A stretch of DNA of 64,000 nucleotides from Nocardioides solisilvae. GTDB taxonomy: Bacteria; Actinomycetota; Actinomycetes; Propionibacteriales; Nocardioidaceae. Below, one piece after another: positions 34,516 to 42,642 of this stretch. The stretch spans positions 186,001-250,000 of the forward strand of contig NZ_QHKX01000002.1 of the NCBI RefSeq assembly GCF_003194625.1, given 5' to 3'. The number at the start of each line of letters is the position of its first letter. The first letter of the stretch is position 1. A program made the position numbers and the translations under genes. The notes under the pieces were generated by a model that ran no database searches, was not told the origin of the DNA, and worked only from the letters and a program-made list of their open reading frames with translations.

Positions 34516-37500
34516 TCACCCCGGGCTCCCGGGGCTCCGGTGCCACAGGGCCCGCGCGGGCGCCCCGCCGGCGGCCGGGTCGAGGGCCCTGCTGAGGGCC
34601 CCCGCGCTGGCGGCGTCCTCACCCGCCGGCTTGATGTCGGCGTAGGGCGACATCCGGTACCCGCTGCTGTGCACCAGCACCCGCCGGTGGGCCGGCTCGG
34701 CCGTGGCGCCCGGTCGTCGCGCCAGCACCTCGCGCACCCTGGCCAGGCCCTCCTCGGCGGAGTCCGCCCCCCGCCAGAGACCCTGCAGGTCGGGCAGGGA
34801 CCAGGCGCCCGTGGCACGCACGGAGACCCCCCGGGGACCGGTGCGACGCAGCTCCCCCCGCACCAGCAGCAGCCAGGAGCCGAAGACCGTGGCGGCGTAG
34901 GGCCCCTGGGCGTCCTCGAAGAAGGTGGCGTCCACCGGCCCGGTCGAGTCGTCGAGGGTCAGGAAGACCACCCGGCGGCCCGACCGGACCGGCGGGGTCT
35001 GGGTGGCGACCTTCACCCCCGCCACCAGGACCTCCGCCTTGCTGCGGCAGGCCAGGAGGTCCCGGCTCCGGACCACCCCCAGGGCCCCGAGGAGCTCGGC
35101 GTGGTCGTCGACCACGTGCCGGCTGACGTCCAGCCCGAGGATCTCCAGCTCGGCGGCCACCCGCTCGGCCGAGGTGAGCTCCGGCAGCCCGGAGACCTGC
35201 TCCGCGACCGGCTCGTCACCCAGGCCGAGGGCGAGCTGGACCGAGTCCACCCGCACGGGGCGTGGCGTCCTGGACTGGGCGGAGGCCTGCTGCCAGACGC
35301 CCTGGCGGGCGCTGGGGTCGCTGCTGTTGCGGGAGGCGGCCAGGCCCGCGCGGCCGGCCGCACGGTCGGCCACGGGGCGGCCGGCCAGACCGCGGCCCCG
35401 CCCTCGGGCGGACCGCTGGAGCGCACGGCCGTGGCGGTCGAGCTCGGCCACCTGGAGGAGCAGGTCGCGCCGGGTGGGTCGGTCCCGGGACCGGACCGCC
35501 TCGTCGGAGTCCTCGATCCGGTGGATGCGGTCGAAGCCGCCGGCGAGCACCAGCCGCTCGACCACGGGCCTGGAGACGGCGGCCCGGTGCCAGAAGTCGG
35601 TGACCGAGGCGAAGGGCCGGGCCGCCACGACCCTCGCCGCCTCCGCCTCGCTGATTCCCTTCACCTCGGAGAGCGCCAGCCGGATCGCGTAGCCGGCCTC
35701 GTCCCGGGGAGACCGCTCCACGGCGTAGTGGCACTCGGAGCGGTCGACGTCCAGGCCCCGGATCCCGATCCCGAACTGCCGGGCGTCGTCGAGGATGAAC
35801 CGCTTCGGGTACATGCCCGGGTCGTGGGTGAGCACCCCGGCCAGGAAGTGCGCCGGCCAGTGCGTCTTGAGCCAGGCGGACTGGAAGGTGGGGAGGGCGA
35901 AGGCCGCGGCGTGCGCCTTGCAGAAGCCGAACGAGGCGAAGGCCTGCAGCACCTCCCACACCCGCGCGACCACCTCGGGCGGGTAGCCACGGGCGACCGC
36001 GGTGGGCTCGAACCACTCCCGGGTCCGCGCCATGCCCTCCACGTCGCCCAGGGCCCGGCGCCGCTCGTCGGCCTCGGCGAAGGAGACCCCGCCGAAGCAG
36101 GCGATCATCTCGATGACCTGCTCGTGGAAGACCACGACGCCGTGGGTGGGAGCCAGGATCGGCACCAGGTCGGGGTGCAGGTAGGTGGCCGGCCGCCACC
36201 CCTGCTTCGCCTCGAGGTAGGGGGTGATCATGTCGCTCTTGACCGGACCCGGCCGGAAGAGCGAGATGTCGGTGATGATCTCCTCGAAGGAGTCGATCCC
36301 GGACTTGCCCACCAGCTCCCGCTGGCCCGGGGACTCGATCTGGAAGATCCCGAGGGTCCTGGCCGAGCTGACCAGCTCGTAGGTGGCCGGGTCGTCGAAG
36401 GGGACCTGCTCCTCGTCGTCGAGGTCCACCGCGACCCCGTCGACCCGCTCGATCTCGGCCACGGCGTGGGCCATCGCCGACTGCATGCGGATCCCCAGCA
36501 CGTCCAGCTTGAGGAGACCGAGGTCCTCGACGTCGTCCTTGTCGAACTGGCTCATGGGGAACCCCGCGTGGCTGGCCTCGACCGGGGTCCGGTCGAGCAG
36601 CGTGGTGTCGGAGAGCAGCACCCCGCAGGGGTGCACCGCGACGTGGCGGGGCAGCCCGTCCAGCCGCTCCACCAGGGAGAAGAGCAGGTCCAGGCGCTCC
36701 TCCCCCAGGCCGCTGGTCCGCAGCTCGGGGAGGTCCCGCAACGCCAGCCGCACGTCGCGGGCCCGCACGTGCGGGAACGCCTTGGCGATGGCGTCCACCT
36801 CGCCGGGCGGCATCCCGAGCGCCGCACCGACGTCGCGCACGGCGTGCCGGACCCGGTAGGTCTCCATCATCGACACGCACACGCAGCGCTCGGCGCCGTA
36901 CCGGTCGAGGATCGCCTCGTAGACCTCGAGCCGGCGGGCCGACTCCACGTCGACGTCGATGTCGGGCAGCGACTGGCGCAGCGGCGAGAGGAACCGCTCC
37001 ATCAGCAGGTCGTGCCGGAGCGGGTCGACGCCGGAGATCCCGAGCAGGTAGTTGACGAGGCTCCCGGCTCCCGACCCCCTGGCGGCGCACCGCACCCCCA
37101 TCTCGCGGACCAGGTCGGTGACGTCGGAGACGGTGAGGAAGTAGGAGGCGTACCCCAGGGAGGCGACGACCCGGAGCTCGTCGTCGAGCCGCTTCCAGAT
37201 GCGCTGGCGCGGGCCGTTCCCGTAGCGCCGGCCGATCCCTGCCTCGCACCGCGCCCGCAGCACCGCGTCGGCCTCCGTCTCCCCGACGAGCCGGGGCACC
37301 CGGACCGCCGCCCCGGAGGAGACCTCGAGCTCGGGGAAGTGGACCTCCCCGATCCCGAGGTCCGCCCGGGGGTCGAGCGCACACCTCTCGGCCACCGCCC
37401 GGGTGCCGGCGAGCAGCCGGGCGACCTCGCGCTCTCCCAGCCCGGCCGCCCGGCAGACCTCGTCGGCCACCTCCCGCATCTGGCGGCCGGACTTGAGGAA

Positions 37501-38295
37501 GCCCTCGGCGTTGCCCCGGTCCACGTGCCGCGGGTCGAGGGGGACCAGGCGCCGAGCGGCGTCCAGGACGTCCACGGTGGGCGCGTCCGCGCGGTCGGCG
37601 TACCGGACGGCGTTGGTGAGGACGGCACGCAGGCCCAGCTCCCGGGAGAGTCCTGCCATCCGGGCCGCGTGCGGGGTCGACCCGGGCCCCCAGCCCTCCC
37701 GGGTGCCGGCCCGGCGGTGCGAGACCAGCTCGACGAGGAGGTTCTCCCGGGGCACCAGCCGCAGCCAGGAGTCCACGACCTCGCGGGCCAGGTCGTCCCG
37801 GTGCCGGGCGACCGTGGTCCCCAGCTCGGAGGTCGGGCCCAGGAGCACCAGCAGGTGCCCCTCGGCGAGGTGCGGCGCCAGCAGCTCGGTCGTCGCGACG
37901 GGTCGGCCACGCTCCCCCGCGAGGTGCACCGAGGAGACCAGGCGGCACAGCGCGGCCCAGCCGGCGCGCCCCTCGGCCAGCAGGGTGACCCGGGGCCGCG
38001 TCTCCTCCCGGAACGCCCCGCCCCGCACCGGCGTGCGGCGACGGGAGGCCGACGGCCGCGCCGCGGGACGGCCCGGCTCCACCGCGAGGTCGACCCCCAG
38101 CACCGGGCTGATCCCCGCCGCCGCGCACGCCTTGGCGAACTTCACGGCCCCGTAGGTGCCGTCCCGGTCCGTGAGGGCGAGCAGGTCCATCCCCGCCCCG
38201 GCGGCCCGCTCGACCAGGGCGGACGGGTGCGAGGCGCCGTGCTGCAGGGAGTAGCCCGAGGCCACGTGGAGGTGGGCGAAGGGATCAGGCGACAC
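34516..38295 (-). CDS. dnaE2: error-prone DNA polymerase III alpha (DnaE2)
   Basis: Second alpha subunit used for damage-induced mutagenesis. The 1259-residue protein has a PHP domain (HLHVASGYSLQHGASHPSAL), the catalytic PDIDVDVESARRLEVYE (near residue 440), GLLKLDVLGIRMQSA, and a C-terminal OB fold. It differs from DnaE1 in the degenerate PHP metal site (HLHVASGYS instead of HLHVHTEYS), a DnaE2 trait. GTG 38295 overlaps the upstream HEPN gene by 11 bases. In many bacteria DnaE2 works with ImuA'/ImuB; here its neighbours are DinB, a HEPN protein and a DUF6504 protein. Confidence 0.95.
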   Translation of the reverse strand: MSPDPFAHLHVASGYSLQHGASHPSALVERAAGAGMDLLALTDRDGTYGAVKFAKACAAAGISPVLGVDLAVEPGRPAARPSASRRRTPVRGGAFREETRPRVTLLAEGRAGWAALCRLVSSVHLAGERGRPVATTELLAPHLAEGHLLVLLGPTSELGTTVARHRDDLAREVVDSWLRLVPRENLLVELVSHRRAGTREGWGPGSTPHAARMAGLSRELGLRAVLTNAVRYADRADAPTVDVLDAARRLVPLDPRHVDRGNAEGFLKSGRQMREVADEVCRAAGLGEREVARLLAGTRAVAERCALDPRADLGIGEVHFPELEVSSGAAVRVPRLVGETEADAVLRARCEAGIGRRYGNGPRQRIWKRLDDELRVVASLGYASYFLTVSDVTDLVREMGVRCAARGSGAGSLVNYLLGISGVDPLRHDLLMERFLSPLRQSLPDIDVDVESARRLEVYEAILDRYGAERCVCVSMMETYRVRHAVRDVGAALGMPPGEVDAIAKAFPHVRARDVRLALRDLPELRTSGLGEERLDLLFSLVERLDGLPRHVAVHPCGVLLSDTTLLDRTPVEASHAGFPMSQFDKDDVEDLGLLKLDVLGIRMQSAMAHAVAEIERVDGVAVDLDDEEQVPFDDPATYELVSSARTLGIFQIESPGQRELVGKSGIDSFEEIITDISLFRPGPVKSDMITPYLEAKQGWRPATYLHPDLVPILAPTHGVVVFHEQVIEMIACFGGVSFAEADERRRALGDVEGMARTREWFEPTAVARGYPPEVVARVWEVLQAFASFGFCKAHAAAFALPTFQSAWLKTHWPAHFLAGVLTHDPGMYPKRFILDDARQFGIGIRGLDVDRSECHYAVERSPRDEAGYAIRLALSEVKGISEAEAARVVAARPFASVTDFWHRAAVSRPVVERLVLAGGFDRIHRIEDSDEAVRSRDRPTRRDLLLQVAELDRHGRALQRSARGRGRGLAGRPVADRAAGRAGLAASRNSSDPSARQGVWQQASAQSRTPRPVRVDSVQLALGLGDEPVAEQVSGLPELTSAERVAAELEILGLDVSRHVVDDHAELLGALGVVRSRDLLACRSKAEVLVAGVKVATQTPPVRSGRRVVFLTLDDSTGPVDATFFEDAQGPYAATVFGSWLLLVRGELRRTGPRGVSVRATGAWSLPDLQGLWRGADSAEEGLARVREVLARRPGATAEPAHRRVLVHSSGYRMSPYADIKPAGEDAASAGALSRALDPAAGGAPARALWHRSPGSPG

Positions 38296-38764
38296 CGGTC
38301 TGACCGCCTGGTCCGGTCGCCGTCAGCAGCCGCCCCGGGGCGGCGGTGTGCGGCACCAGGCCCAGCGTCGACTCCACGACGGCCAGGAACCGGTCGGCGT
38401 CGCGCACGAGGTCGTCGGCCTCGCGCTCGTTCACCGCCCGGGTGGACCCCGCCTCCGCGGCGGCCCGCTTGCCCGCGCCGGCGGCGAAGAAGGTCGCCCA
38501 CTCCGAGAGCTCGGGAGCCACCTCGGCCAGCAGCACCCACGCGTTCTTCTGCCGCCGGCGACCGCCGGGGGCGGGGTGCGCCCGGGCGGCCAGCAGGGCC
38601 GCGGCGGCGCGCAGGGCGGCGACGTGGGCGCAGGCGTAGCGGCTCGGCACGTCCCGGGCCAGCATCGCCTCCTGGAGGGACTCCGCTGCCCTGGCCAGGT
38701 AGGAGTGGGTGGTCGCGGGCAGCAGGTGGGGGTTGGCCGGGCCCGTCCGGCTCGCGCCGGCCAT
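38285..38764 (-). CDS. SAV_6107-type HEPN domain protein, co-translated with dnaE2
   Basis: A 159-residue, almost wholly helical protein. It carries SYLARAAESLQEAMLARD, SRYACAHVAALRAAAALLAA, WATFFAAGAGKRAAAEAG and EREADDLVRDADRFLAVVE, the pattern of the SAV_6107-like HEPN family known from actinobacterial DNA-polymerase neighbourhoods. RYACAH fits the RxxxxH motif of ribonuclease HEPN domains; whether it is catalytic is unknown. ATG 38764 shares one base with the DUF6504 stop (TGATG), and the 3' end runs 11 bases into dnaE2, so all three should be co-translated under LexA. The longer in-frame extension upstream lies inside the DUF6504 gene and was rejected. Confidence 0.85.
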   Translation of the reverse strand: MAGASRTGPANPHLLPATTHSYLARAAESLQEAMLARDVPSRYACAHVAALRAAAALLAARAHPAPGGRRRQKNAWVLLAEVAPELSEWATFFAAGAGKRAAAEAGSTRAVNEREADDLVRDADRFLAVVESTLGLVPHTAAPGRLLTATGPGGQTGVA

Positions 38765-39108
38765 CAGTCCACGCACCCGACGAGCTGCCAACGACCCGCA
38801 CCGGCGTCGAAGGAGAGGTCGAAGACCCCGCCAGGCGAGCCGAGCAGGGCCCCCCGCCCGGCCTCGACCCGCCACACCTCGCGCTCGGCGAGGAGGTCGG
38901 TCGCCCCCGCACCGGGAGCCGGGACGTCACCCGCGGCGAGGGCCGCGGCACCCGACCCCTGCCACCAGGGGGTCGCCTCCACCCAGTGCGCGACCACGGC
39001 CCGCACCTTCCACAGCCGACCGCGCCACAGGAACTGCTCGGGCCCCTCGGCCCCGCCGCCCGGCACCGGGCCCCTCCGCACGTCCACGGGATCGTCGTAC
39101 CGCCGCAT
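38764..39108 (-). CDS. DUF6504 family protein, first gene of the SOS operon
   Basis: A 114-residue small beta-rich protein: N-terminus MRRYDDPVDVRR, then PEQFLWRGRLWKVRAVVAHWVEA and, near the end, REVWRVEAGRG ... GVFDLSFDAGAGRW. These conserved Trp-rich strands mark the DUF6504 family found next to dnaE2 or dinB in actinobacteria. ATG 39108 has a very strong GAGGAGGAG ribosome-binding site. It is the first gene behind the LexA box. Function unknown; a polymerase accessory role is inferred from context. Confidence 0.85.
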   Translation of the reverse strand: MRRYDDPVDVRRGPVPGGGAEGPEQFLWRGRLWKVRAVVAHWVEATPWWQGSGAAALAAGDVPAPGAGATDLLAEREVWRVEAGRGALLGSPGGVFDLSFDAGAGRWQLVGCVD

Positions 39109-39188
39109 GGCTCCTCCTCAGAAGCTCCCTCGACCCCTCCGACGGCCTCCTCGTGCACGGCGACGAGCGCCAGGACCGGGAGGCCGCT

Positions 39189-39204
39189 TCGAACACGCGT
39201 TCGA
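39189..39204 (-). promoter_or_regulatory. LexA (SOS) box
   Basis: A perfect TCGAACACGCGTTCGA, matching the actinobacterial/Gram-positive SOS consensus CGAAC-N4-GTTCG with both flanking T/A. It is the only such site I found in the window. It lies 81 bases ahead of the DUF6504 start and just past the predicted -10, so LexA would occlude early elongation or initiation. Confidence 0.93.
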
Positions 39205-39213
39205 ACAAGGCCA

Positions 39214-39244
39214 AAGGTACACCCACCCACCGACAGCGGGTCAA
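39214..39244 (-). promoter_or_regulatory. candidate promoter of the SOS operon
   Basis: On the minus strand TTGACC (39244-39239) and TACCTT (39219-39214) are separated by 19 bp, slightly long. The predicted transcription start near 39207 abuts the LexA box. Confidence 0.45.
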
Positions 39245-39263
39245 CGACGAGGAGCCGCGGGGG

Positions 39264-39728
39264 TCAGACCTCCCGGAAGTACCGGTTCGTGTCCTTGTGG
39301 AAGAGCAGCACCAGCAGCGCCAGGCACAGCAGGACCATGACGACCGACATCACCACGAAGAGGGTGGGGATCCCGCTGGCCACGCAGAGGACGGCGAGGA
39401 AGACGCCGAAGAGCGCGATGACCGCGAGCGCGAGCCGGGCCCAGCCGAACCCCTCGACGAAGAAGGCCAGCAGCACGCCCACGAGCATCACCAGGACGAC
39501 GAACGAGGTGACCGTCACCGGCACGAAGGCGGGCACCGCCAGCGTCTCCTCCACCGCCGCCAGGCCGCCCTCGGCCAGGATCGCCCGCGCCCCCGCGTTG
39601 CCCTCGGCCCAGGAGGTCAGCAGGTCCTCGCGGCGCCACCACGTCAGCACGGTGGTGACCGCGGCGGCCAGGAGGAGCGCGACGGCGACGCGGGCGGCGA
39701 GGATCACCGAGGGGGGCCGGACGATCAT
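39264..39728 (-). CDS. four-TM membrane protein of unknown function
   Basis: A 154-residue protein with four membrane helices: near the N-terminus (SVILAARVAVALLLAAAVT), residues about 70-93, 95-115 and 120-142, ending in a basic tail KDTNRYFREV. The segment after TM1 is polar (WRREDLLTSWAEGN). ATG 39728 follows AGGGAG. I do not recognise a family. It is transcribed toward the SOS operon but its stop is 60 bases ahead of the LexA box, so the two are probably separate units. Confidence 0.75.
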   Translation of the reverse strand: MIVRPPSVILAARVAVALLLAAAVTTVLTWWRREDLLTSWAEGNAGARAILAEGGLAAVEETLAVPAFVPVTVTSFVVLVMLVGVLLAFFVEGFGWARLALAVIALFGVFLAVLCVASGIPTLFVVMSVVMVLLCLALLVLLFHKDTNRYFREV

Positions 39729-39777
39729 GGAGCTCCCTGGGGTCGGGGCTGCCGGGGGCAGCGTGGGTGGCACTGGC

Positions 39778-39783
39778 TAGGGT
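39778..39783 (+). promoter_or_regulatory. -10 box (TAGGGT), leaderless YbaK-like gene
   Basis: TAGGGT ends 7 nt before GTG 39791. It supports that start over the upstream in-frame ATG at 39767. Confidence 0.65.
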
Positions 39784-39790
39784 CGCACCC

Positions 39791-40264
39791 GTGGCGACCG
39801 AGCACGCAGCAATCACGGCGTTCCGCGAGGAGCACGCGCGGCGCCACGGTACCGGCGACGTGGTGGTCCTGCCCGAGTCGGCCCACACCGCCGCGCTGGC
39901 CGCCGCAGCCCTGGGCTGCGAGGTGGGCGCCATCGCCAACAGCCTGCTCTTCGACGCCGACGGCTCCCCCGTCCTGGTCCTGACGTCAGGCGCGCACCGC
40001 GTCGACACGGCCGCCACCGCGGCCCGGATCGGCGTCCCGAGGCTCACCCGGGCGACGCCCGACTTCGTCCGCACCCACACCGGGCAGGTGATCGGCGGCG
40101 TGTCGCCGCTCGGCCACCCGGCGCCCGTGCCGACGTACGTCGACACCTGGCTGCGGCGGCACCCGACCGTCTGGGCGGCGGCCGGCCACCCCGCCGCCGT
40201 CTACTCCACCACCTTCGAGGAGCTGGTGGCGATGACGGGGGCGAGAGAGATCGAGGTCGACTGA
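39791..40264 (+). CDS. YbaK/EbsC family (prolyl-tRNA editing-like) protein
   Basis: A 157-residue protein of the fold that deacylates mischarged tRNA (YbaK acts on Cys-tRNA-Pro). Seen: HTAALAAAALGCEVGAIANSLLF, VLTSGAHRVDTAATAARIG, TGQVIGGVSPLGHP, and WAAAGHPAAVYSTTFEELVAMT. The lysine usual in the YbaK catalytic strand is replaced (IANSLLF), as in a large actinobacterial subgroup, so the substrate may differ. GTG 39791 was chosen by its promoter. The stop shares one base with the next start. Confidence 0.9.
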   Translation: MATEHAAITAFREEHARRHGTGDVVVLPESAHTAALAAAALGCEVGAIANSLLFDADGSPVLVLTSGAHRVDTAATAARIGVPRLTRATPDFVRTHTGQVIGGVSPLGHPAPVPTYVDTWLRRHPTVWAAAGHPAAVYSTTFEELVAMTGAREIEVD

Positions 40265-40659
40265 TGGAGATCTGGCTCAACCCCGCCTGCAGCAAGTGCC
40301 GGACCGCGACGGCCGCCCTCGCCGACGCGGGCCTCACCGCCGACGTGCGCCGCTACCTCGACGACCCGCCGAGCGTCGAGGAGCTCGCCGACGTGGTGGC
40401 CCGCCTCGGCGTCGAGCCCTGGCACCTGGCCCGTCCCCGCGAGGCCGGCGAGGCGGGCATCGACCTGCCGCGCGACGCCGCCCACCGCCACCGGTGGCTC
40501 GAGGCCCTCGCCGCCCACCCCCGGGCCCTGCAGCGCCCCATCCTCACCGCCGACGACGGCACCACCGTGGTCGGCCGCGACGCCGAGGCCCTCGCCCGGG
40601 TGATCGCGGCCCAGGCGCGGACGCAGGACGACCCCGACCGCCCCGACGGGCACCCCTGA
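40264..40659 (+). CDS. ArsC/Spx-family thioredoxin-fold protein
   Basis: A 131-residue protein resembling glutaredoxin-dependent arsenate reductases: NPACSKCRTATAALADAG holds the nucleophilic Cys, DVRRYLDDPPSVEELADVV the second element, and LQRPILTADDGTTVVGRD the conserved RP loop. It is part of the YffB/ArsC group, where arsenate reduction is not certain. There are no arsenic transporter or arsR genes nearby. Coupled to the YbaK-like gene by a TGATG overlap. Confidence 0.85.
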   Translation: MEIWLNPACSKCRTATAALADAGLTADVRRYLDDPPSVEELADVVARLGVEPWHLARPREAGEAGIDLPRDAAHRHRWLEALAAHPRALQRPILTADDGTTVVGRDAEALARVIAAQARTQDDPDRPDGHP

Positions 40660-40663
40660 CGCC

Positions 40664-41968
40664 GTGCGGGTCGTGGTGATCGGGGGCGGGCTGGGTGGCT
40701 GCGCCACCGCGGCCCGGCTGGCCAAGCTGGGCCACCGGGTGGTGCTGCTGGAGCGGGCCGCCGCCCCGGGCGGCGCCCTGGGGGTCGTCCGGCAGGGCGA
40801 CCACACCTGGGACGCGGGGCCAGGCACCACGCTGCTGCCCGCGGTCCTGCGCGACCTCTTCCGCAAGTCCGGCCGGCCGCTGGAGCGCGAGCTGGAGCTC
40901 GTGCCGGTCGAGGTCATCCGCGAGCACCGCTTCCGCGACGGCGGGTCGCTGCGGCTCACCGGGGGGTCGCGGGCGGCGCAGAAGGCGGCGTTCGAGGCGC
41001 TCGGACCGGGGCTCGGCGCCCGCTGGACCGCGTACGTCGACGCGCTCGGTCGCGAGTGGGAGCTGCTGCGTCGCGACTACCTCGAGCGCCCCTGGGACCC
41101 GGGCCTCGCCGACCGGAAGACGGTCGGGCTGCTGCGCCGCCGGGAGTCGCTGGACCGGCGGCTGCGCCGGACGCTGGGCGACGAGCGACTGCGCCTGGTC
41201 GCCGCCCACCCCCTGGCCGTGGACGGGCACGACCCGCGCCGGGTTCCGGCCTGGGCGGGCACGGTCTCCTACGTGGAGCAGAAGTTCGGGGCCTGGCGTG
41301 TCGCCGACGGCACGGCGGCGCTGGGCGAGGCGCTGGCACGGCGCCTGGCCACGCGCAAGGTCGAGGTGCTCACCGGCACCACCGCCCACGACGTGGTGCT
41401 CCGCGGCGGCCGGGCGGTGGCGGTCGCCAGCTCGGTCGGCGAGCTGGACGCGGACGCGGTGGTCTGCGCGGTCGACCCCCGGACCCTCCCGGTCCTGCGC
41501 CGCCACGTCCGGCGGACCCGGCCCGCCCCGCTGCCCACCCTCCACCACCTCGGGCTCGTCGAGCCGCCGCCCCTCGCGCACGACCTGGTGCTGCACGCCG
41601 GCCACTCCGACCCGCTCGCGGTGGTCCGTCCGTGGGGCACCGCGCCCGAGGGCGCCGCGTCCTGGACCGTCCAGCTCCGCGGCGCCCCCGGCCAGGACGT
41701 GCTCGCCCGCCTCGCCGACCGCGGGCTCGACGTGCGGGACCGCGTCGTCGAGCACGTGGTCCGCGACCCCGGGACCCTGCGGCGGGAGTGGGGCGGCTCG
41801 CCCCTCGGCGTGCAGTGGCAGGGGCGTGCGACCGTGCGGCGGCGCCTGGGGCCCACCACCCCCGTCCCGGGCGTCTACGCCGCCGGGGCGCACGCCACGC
41901 CCGGCTCCGGGATCCCCTTCGTCGGCCTCTCCGCCGCGCTCGTCGCCCAGGCGCTGGGGCCCGCCTGA
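40664..41968 (+). CDS. CrtI/phytoene desaturase-like FAD oxidoreductase
   Basis: A 434-residue flavoprotein: dinucleotide-binding start VVVIGGGLGGCATAARLA and LLERAAAPGG, DAGPGTTLLPAVLRDLF, and the C-terminal FAD motif GVYAAGAHATPGSGIPFVGLSAAL, all typical of phytoene-desaturase relatives. It follows the ArsC-like gene after four bases and begins GTG 40664. No phytoene synthase is adjacent, though a polyprenyl diphosphate synthase lies 1.6 kb away; the substrate is undecided. Confidence 0.88.
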   Translation: MRVVVIGGGLGGCATAARLAKLGHRVVLLERAAAPGGALGVVRQGDHTWDAGPGTTLLPAVLRDLFRKSGRPLERELELVPVEVIREHRFRDGGSLRLTGGSRAAQKAAFEALGPGLGARWTAYVDALGREWELLRRDYLERPWDPGLADRKTVGLLRRRESLDRRLRRTLGDERLRLVAAHPLAVDGHDPRRVPAWAGTVSYVEQKFGAWRVADGTAALGEALARRLATRKVEVLTGTTAHDVVLRGGRAVAVASSVGELDADAVVCAVDPRTLPVLRRHVRRTRPAPLPTLHHLGLVEPPPLAHDLVLHAGHSDPLAVVRPWGTAPEGAASWTVQLRGAPGQDVLARLADRGLDVRDRVVEHVVRDPGTLRREWGGSPLGVQWQGRATVRRRLGPTTPVPGVYAAGAHATPGSGIPFVGLSAALVAQALGPA

Positions 41969-41987
41969 CGCCTCGGCGCGGGCGCCC

Positions 41988-42587
41988 TCAGAGCAGCTGC
42001 CAGGTGACGCGCACCCGGGCGGTGATCGTCGTCTCGCCGGGCTCCAGCGTGGTGGCCAGGAAGACCCCGGGCCCCGGGCCGCCGGCGTCGTCCTCGGCCA
42101 CCTCGAGCAGGTCGCCCAGCGTCGCCCCGTCGAGGCCGGCCAGGTGCGTGGCACGGCGCCGGGCGTCGGACCAGGCTGCCTCGCGGGCCGCGTCGCGGGC
42201 CCCGGTCTCGTCGGAGACCTCGAGCTGGACCCCCTCGATCCGCAGCCTGTCCCCCACCTCCTCGGCCAGCCCCACCACGAGGGCGGAGGCCTCCGGGAGG
42301 TTGGGGCACCGGATCCGCAGCTGGTGGGAGGCCTCGAATCCCTCGGGCTCCGGCGCCCCGGGCGCGCCGGCGTCCCGCCACGGCCAGACCGACAGGCCGG
42401 TGGTCGCCACCGTCGTCACCTCGGAGAGTCCGCGCGCCACGCGGCCGATGGCGGCGACCGCCGAGTCGACGCCCGCGACCGCCTGCGCGACGGTGGGGGC
42501 ACGGTGGGCGGCGGCCACCCGGACCACCGCGGAGTCGGGGACCGCCCGGGCCGAGCCGTGGCCGAGGACGGTGACGGTGCGAGGCAT
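41988..42587 (-). CDS. SIMPL (DUF541) domain protein
   Basis: A 199-residue protein with the SIMPL pattern: RTVTVLGHGSARAVPDSAVV at the N-terminus, a repeated helix (VAQAVAGVDSAVAAIGRVA), SDETGARDAAREAAWSDARRRA, and the closing strand TITARVRVTWQLL. No signal peptide is seen, unlike E. coli YggE, so it is probably cytoplasmic. ATG 42587 has a TAGCGT -10 box 8 nt upstream. Function uncertain. Confidence 0.85.
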   Translation of the reverse strand: MPRTVTVLGHGSARAVPDSAVVRVAAAHRAPTVAQAVAGVDSAVAAIGRVARGLSEVTTVATTGLSVWPWRDAGAPGAPEPEGFEASHQLRIRCPNLPEASALVVGLAEEVGDRLRIEGVQLEVSDETGARDAAREAAWSDARRRATHLAGLDGATLGDLLEVAEDDAGGPGPGVFLATTLEPGETTITARVRVTWQLL

Positions 42588-42595
42588 GCCCCCAG

Positions 42596-42601
42596 ACGCT
42601 A
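42596..42601 (-). promoter_or_regulatory. -10 box (TAGCGT), leaderless SIMPL gene
   Basis: TAGCGT ends 8 nt before ATG 42587. Confidence 0.55.
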
Positions 42602-42642
42602 CCGGGCCGACCGGTCCGGAGGTCCGGGACCGCGAGCCGGCG

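Noticed and set aside
34351..39780. 1809-codon open frame on the plus strand opposite dnaE2
   Set aside because: It is an antisense shadow created by high GC; the minus strand encodes clear DnaE2, HEPN and DUF6504 proteins and the plus-strand product is low-complexity.
40264..40659. Arsenic resistance operon
   Set aside because: Only an ArsC-fold protein is present; no arsR, arsB or acr3 gene is adjacent.
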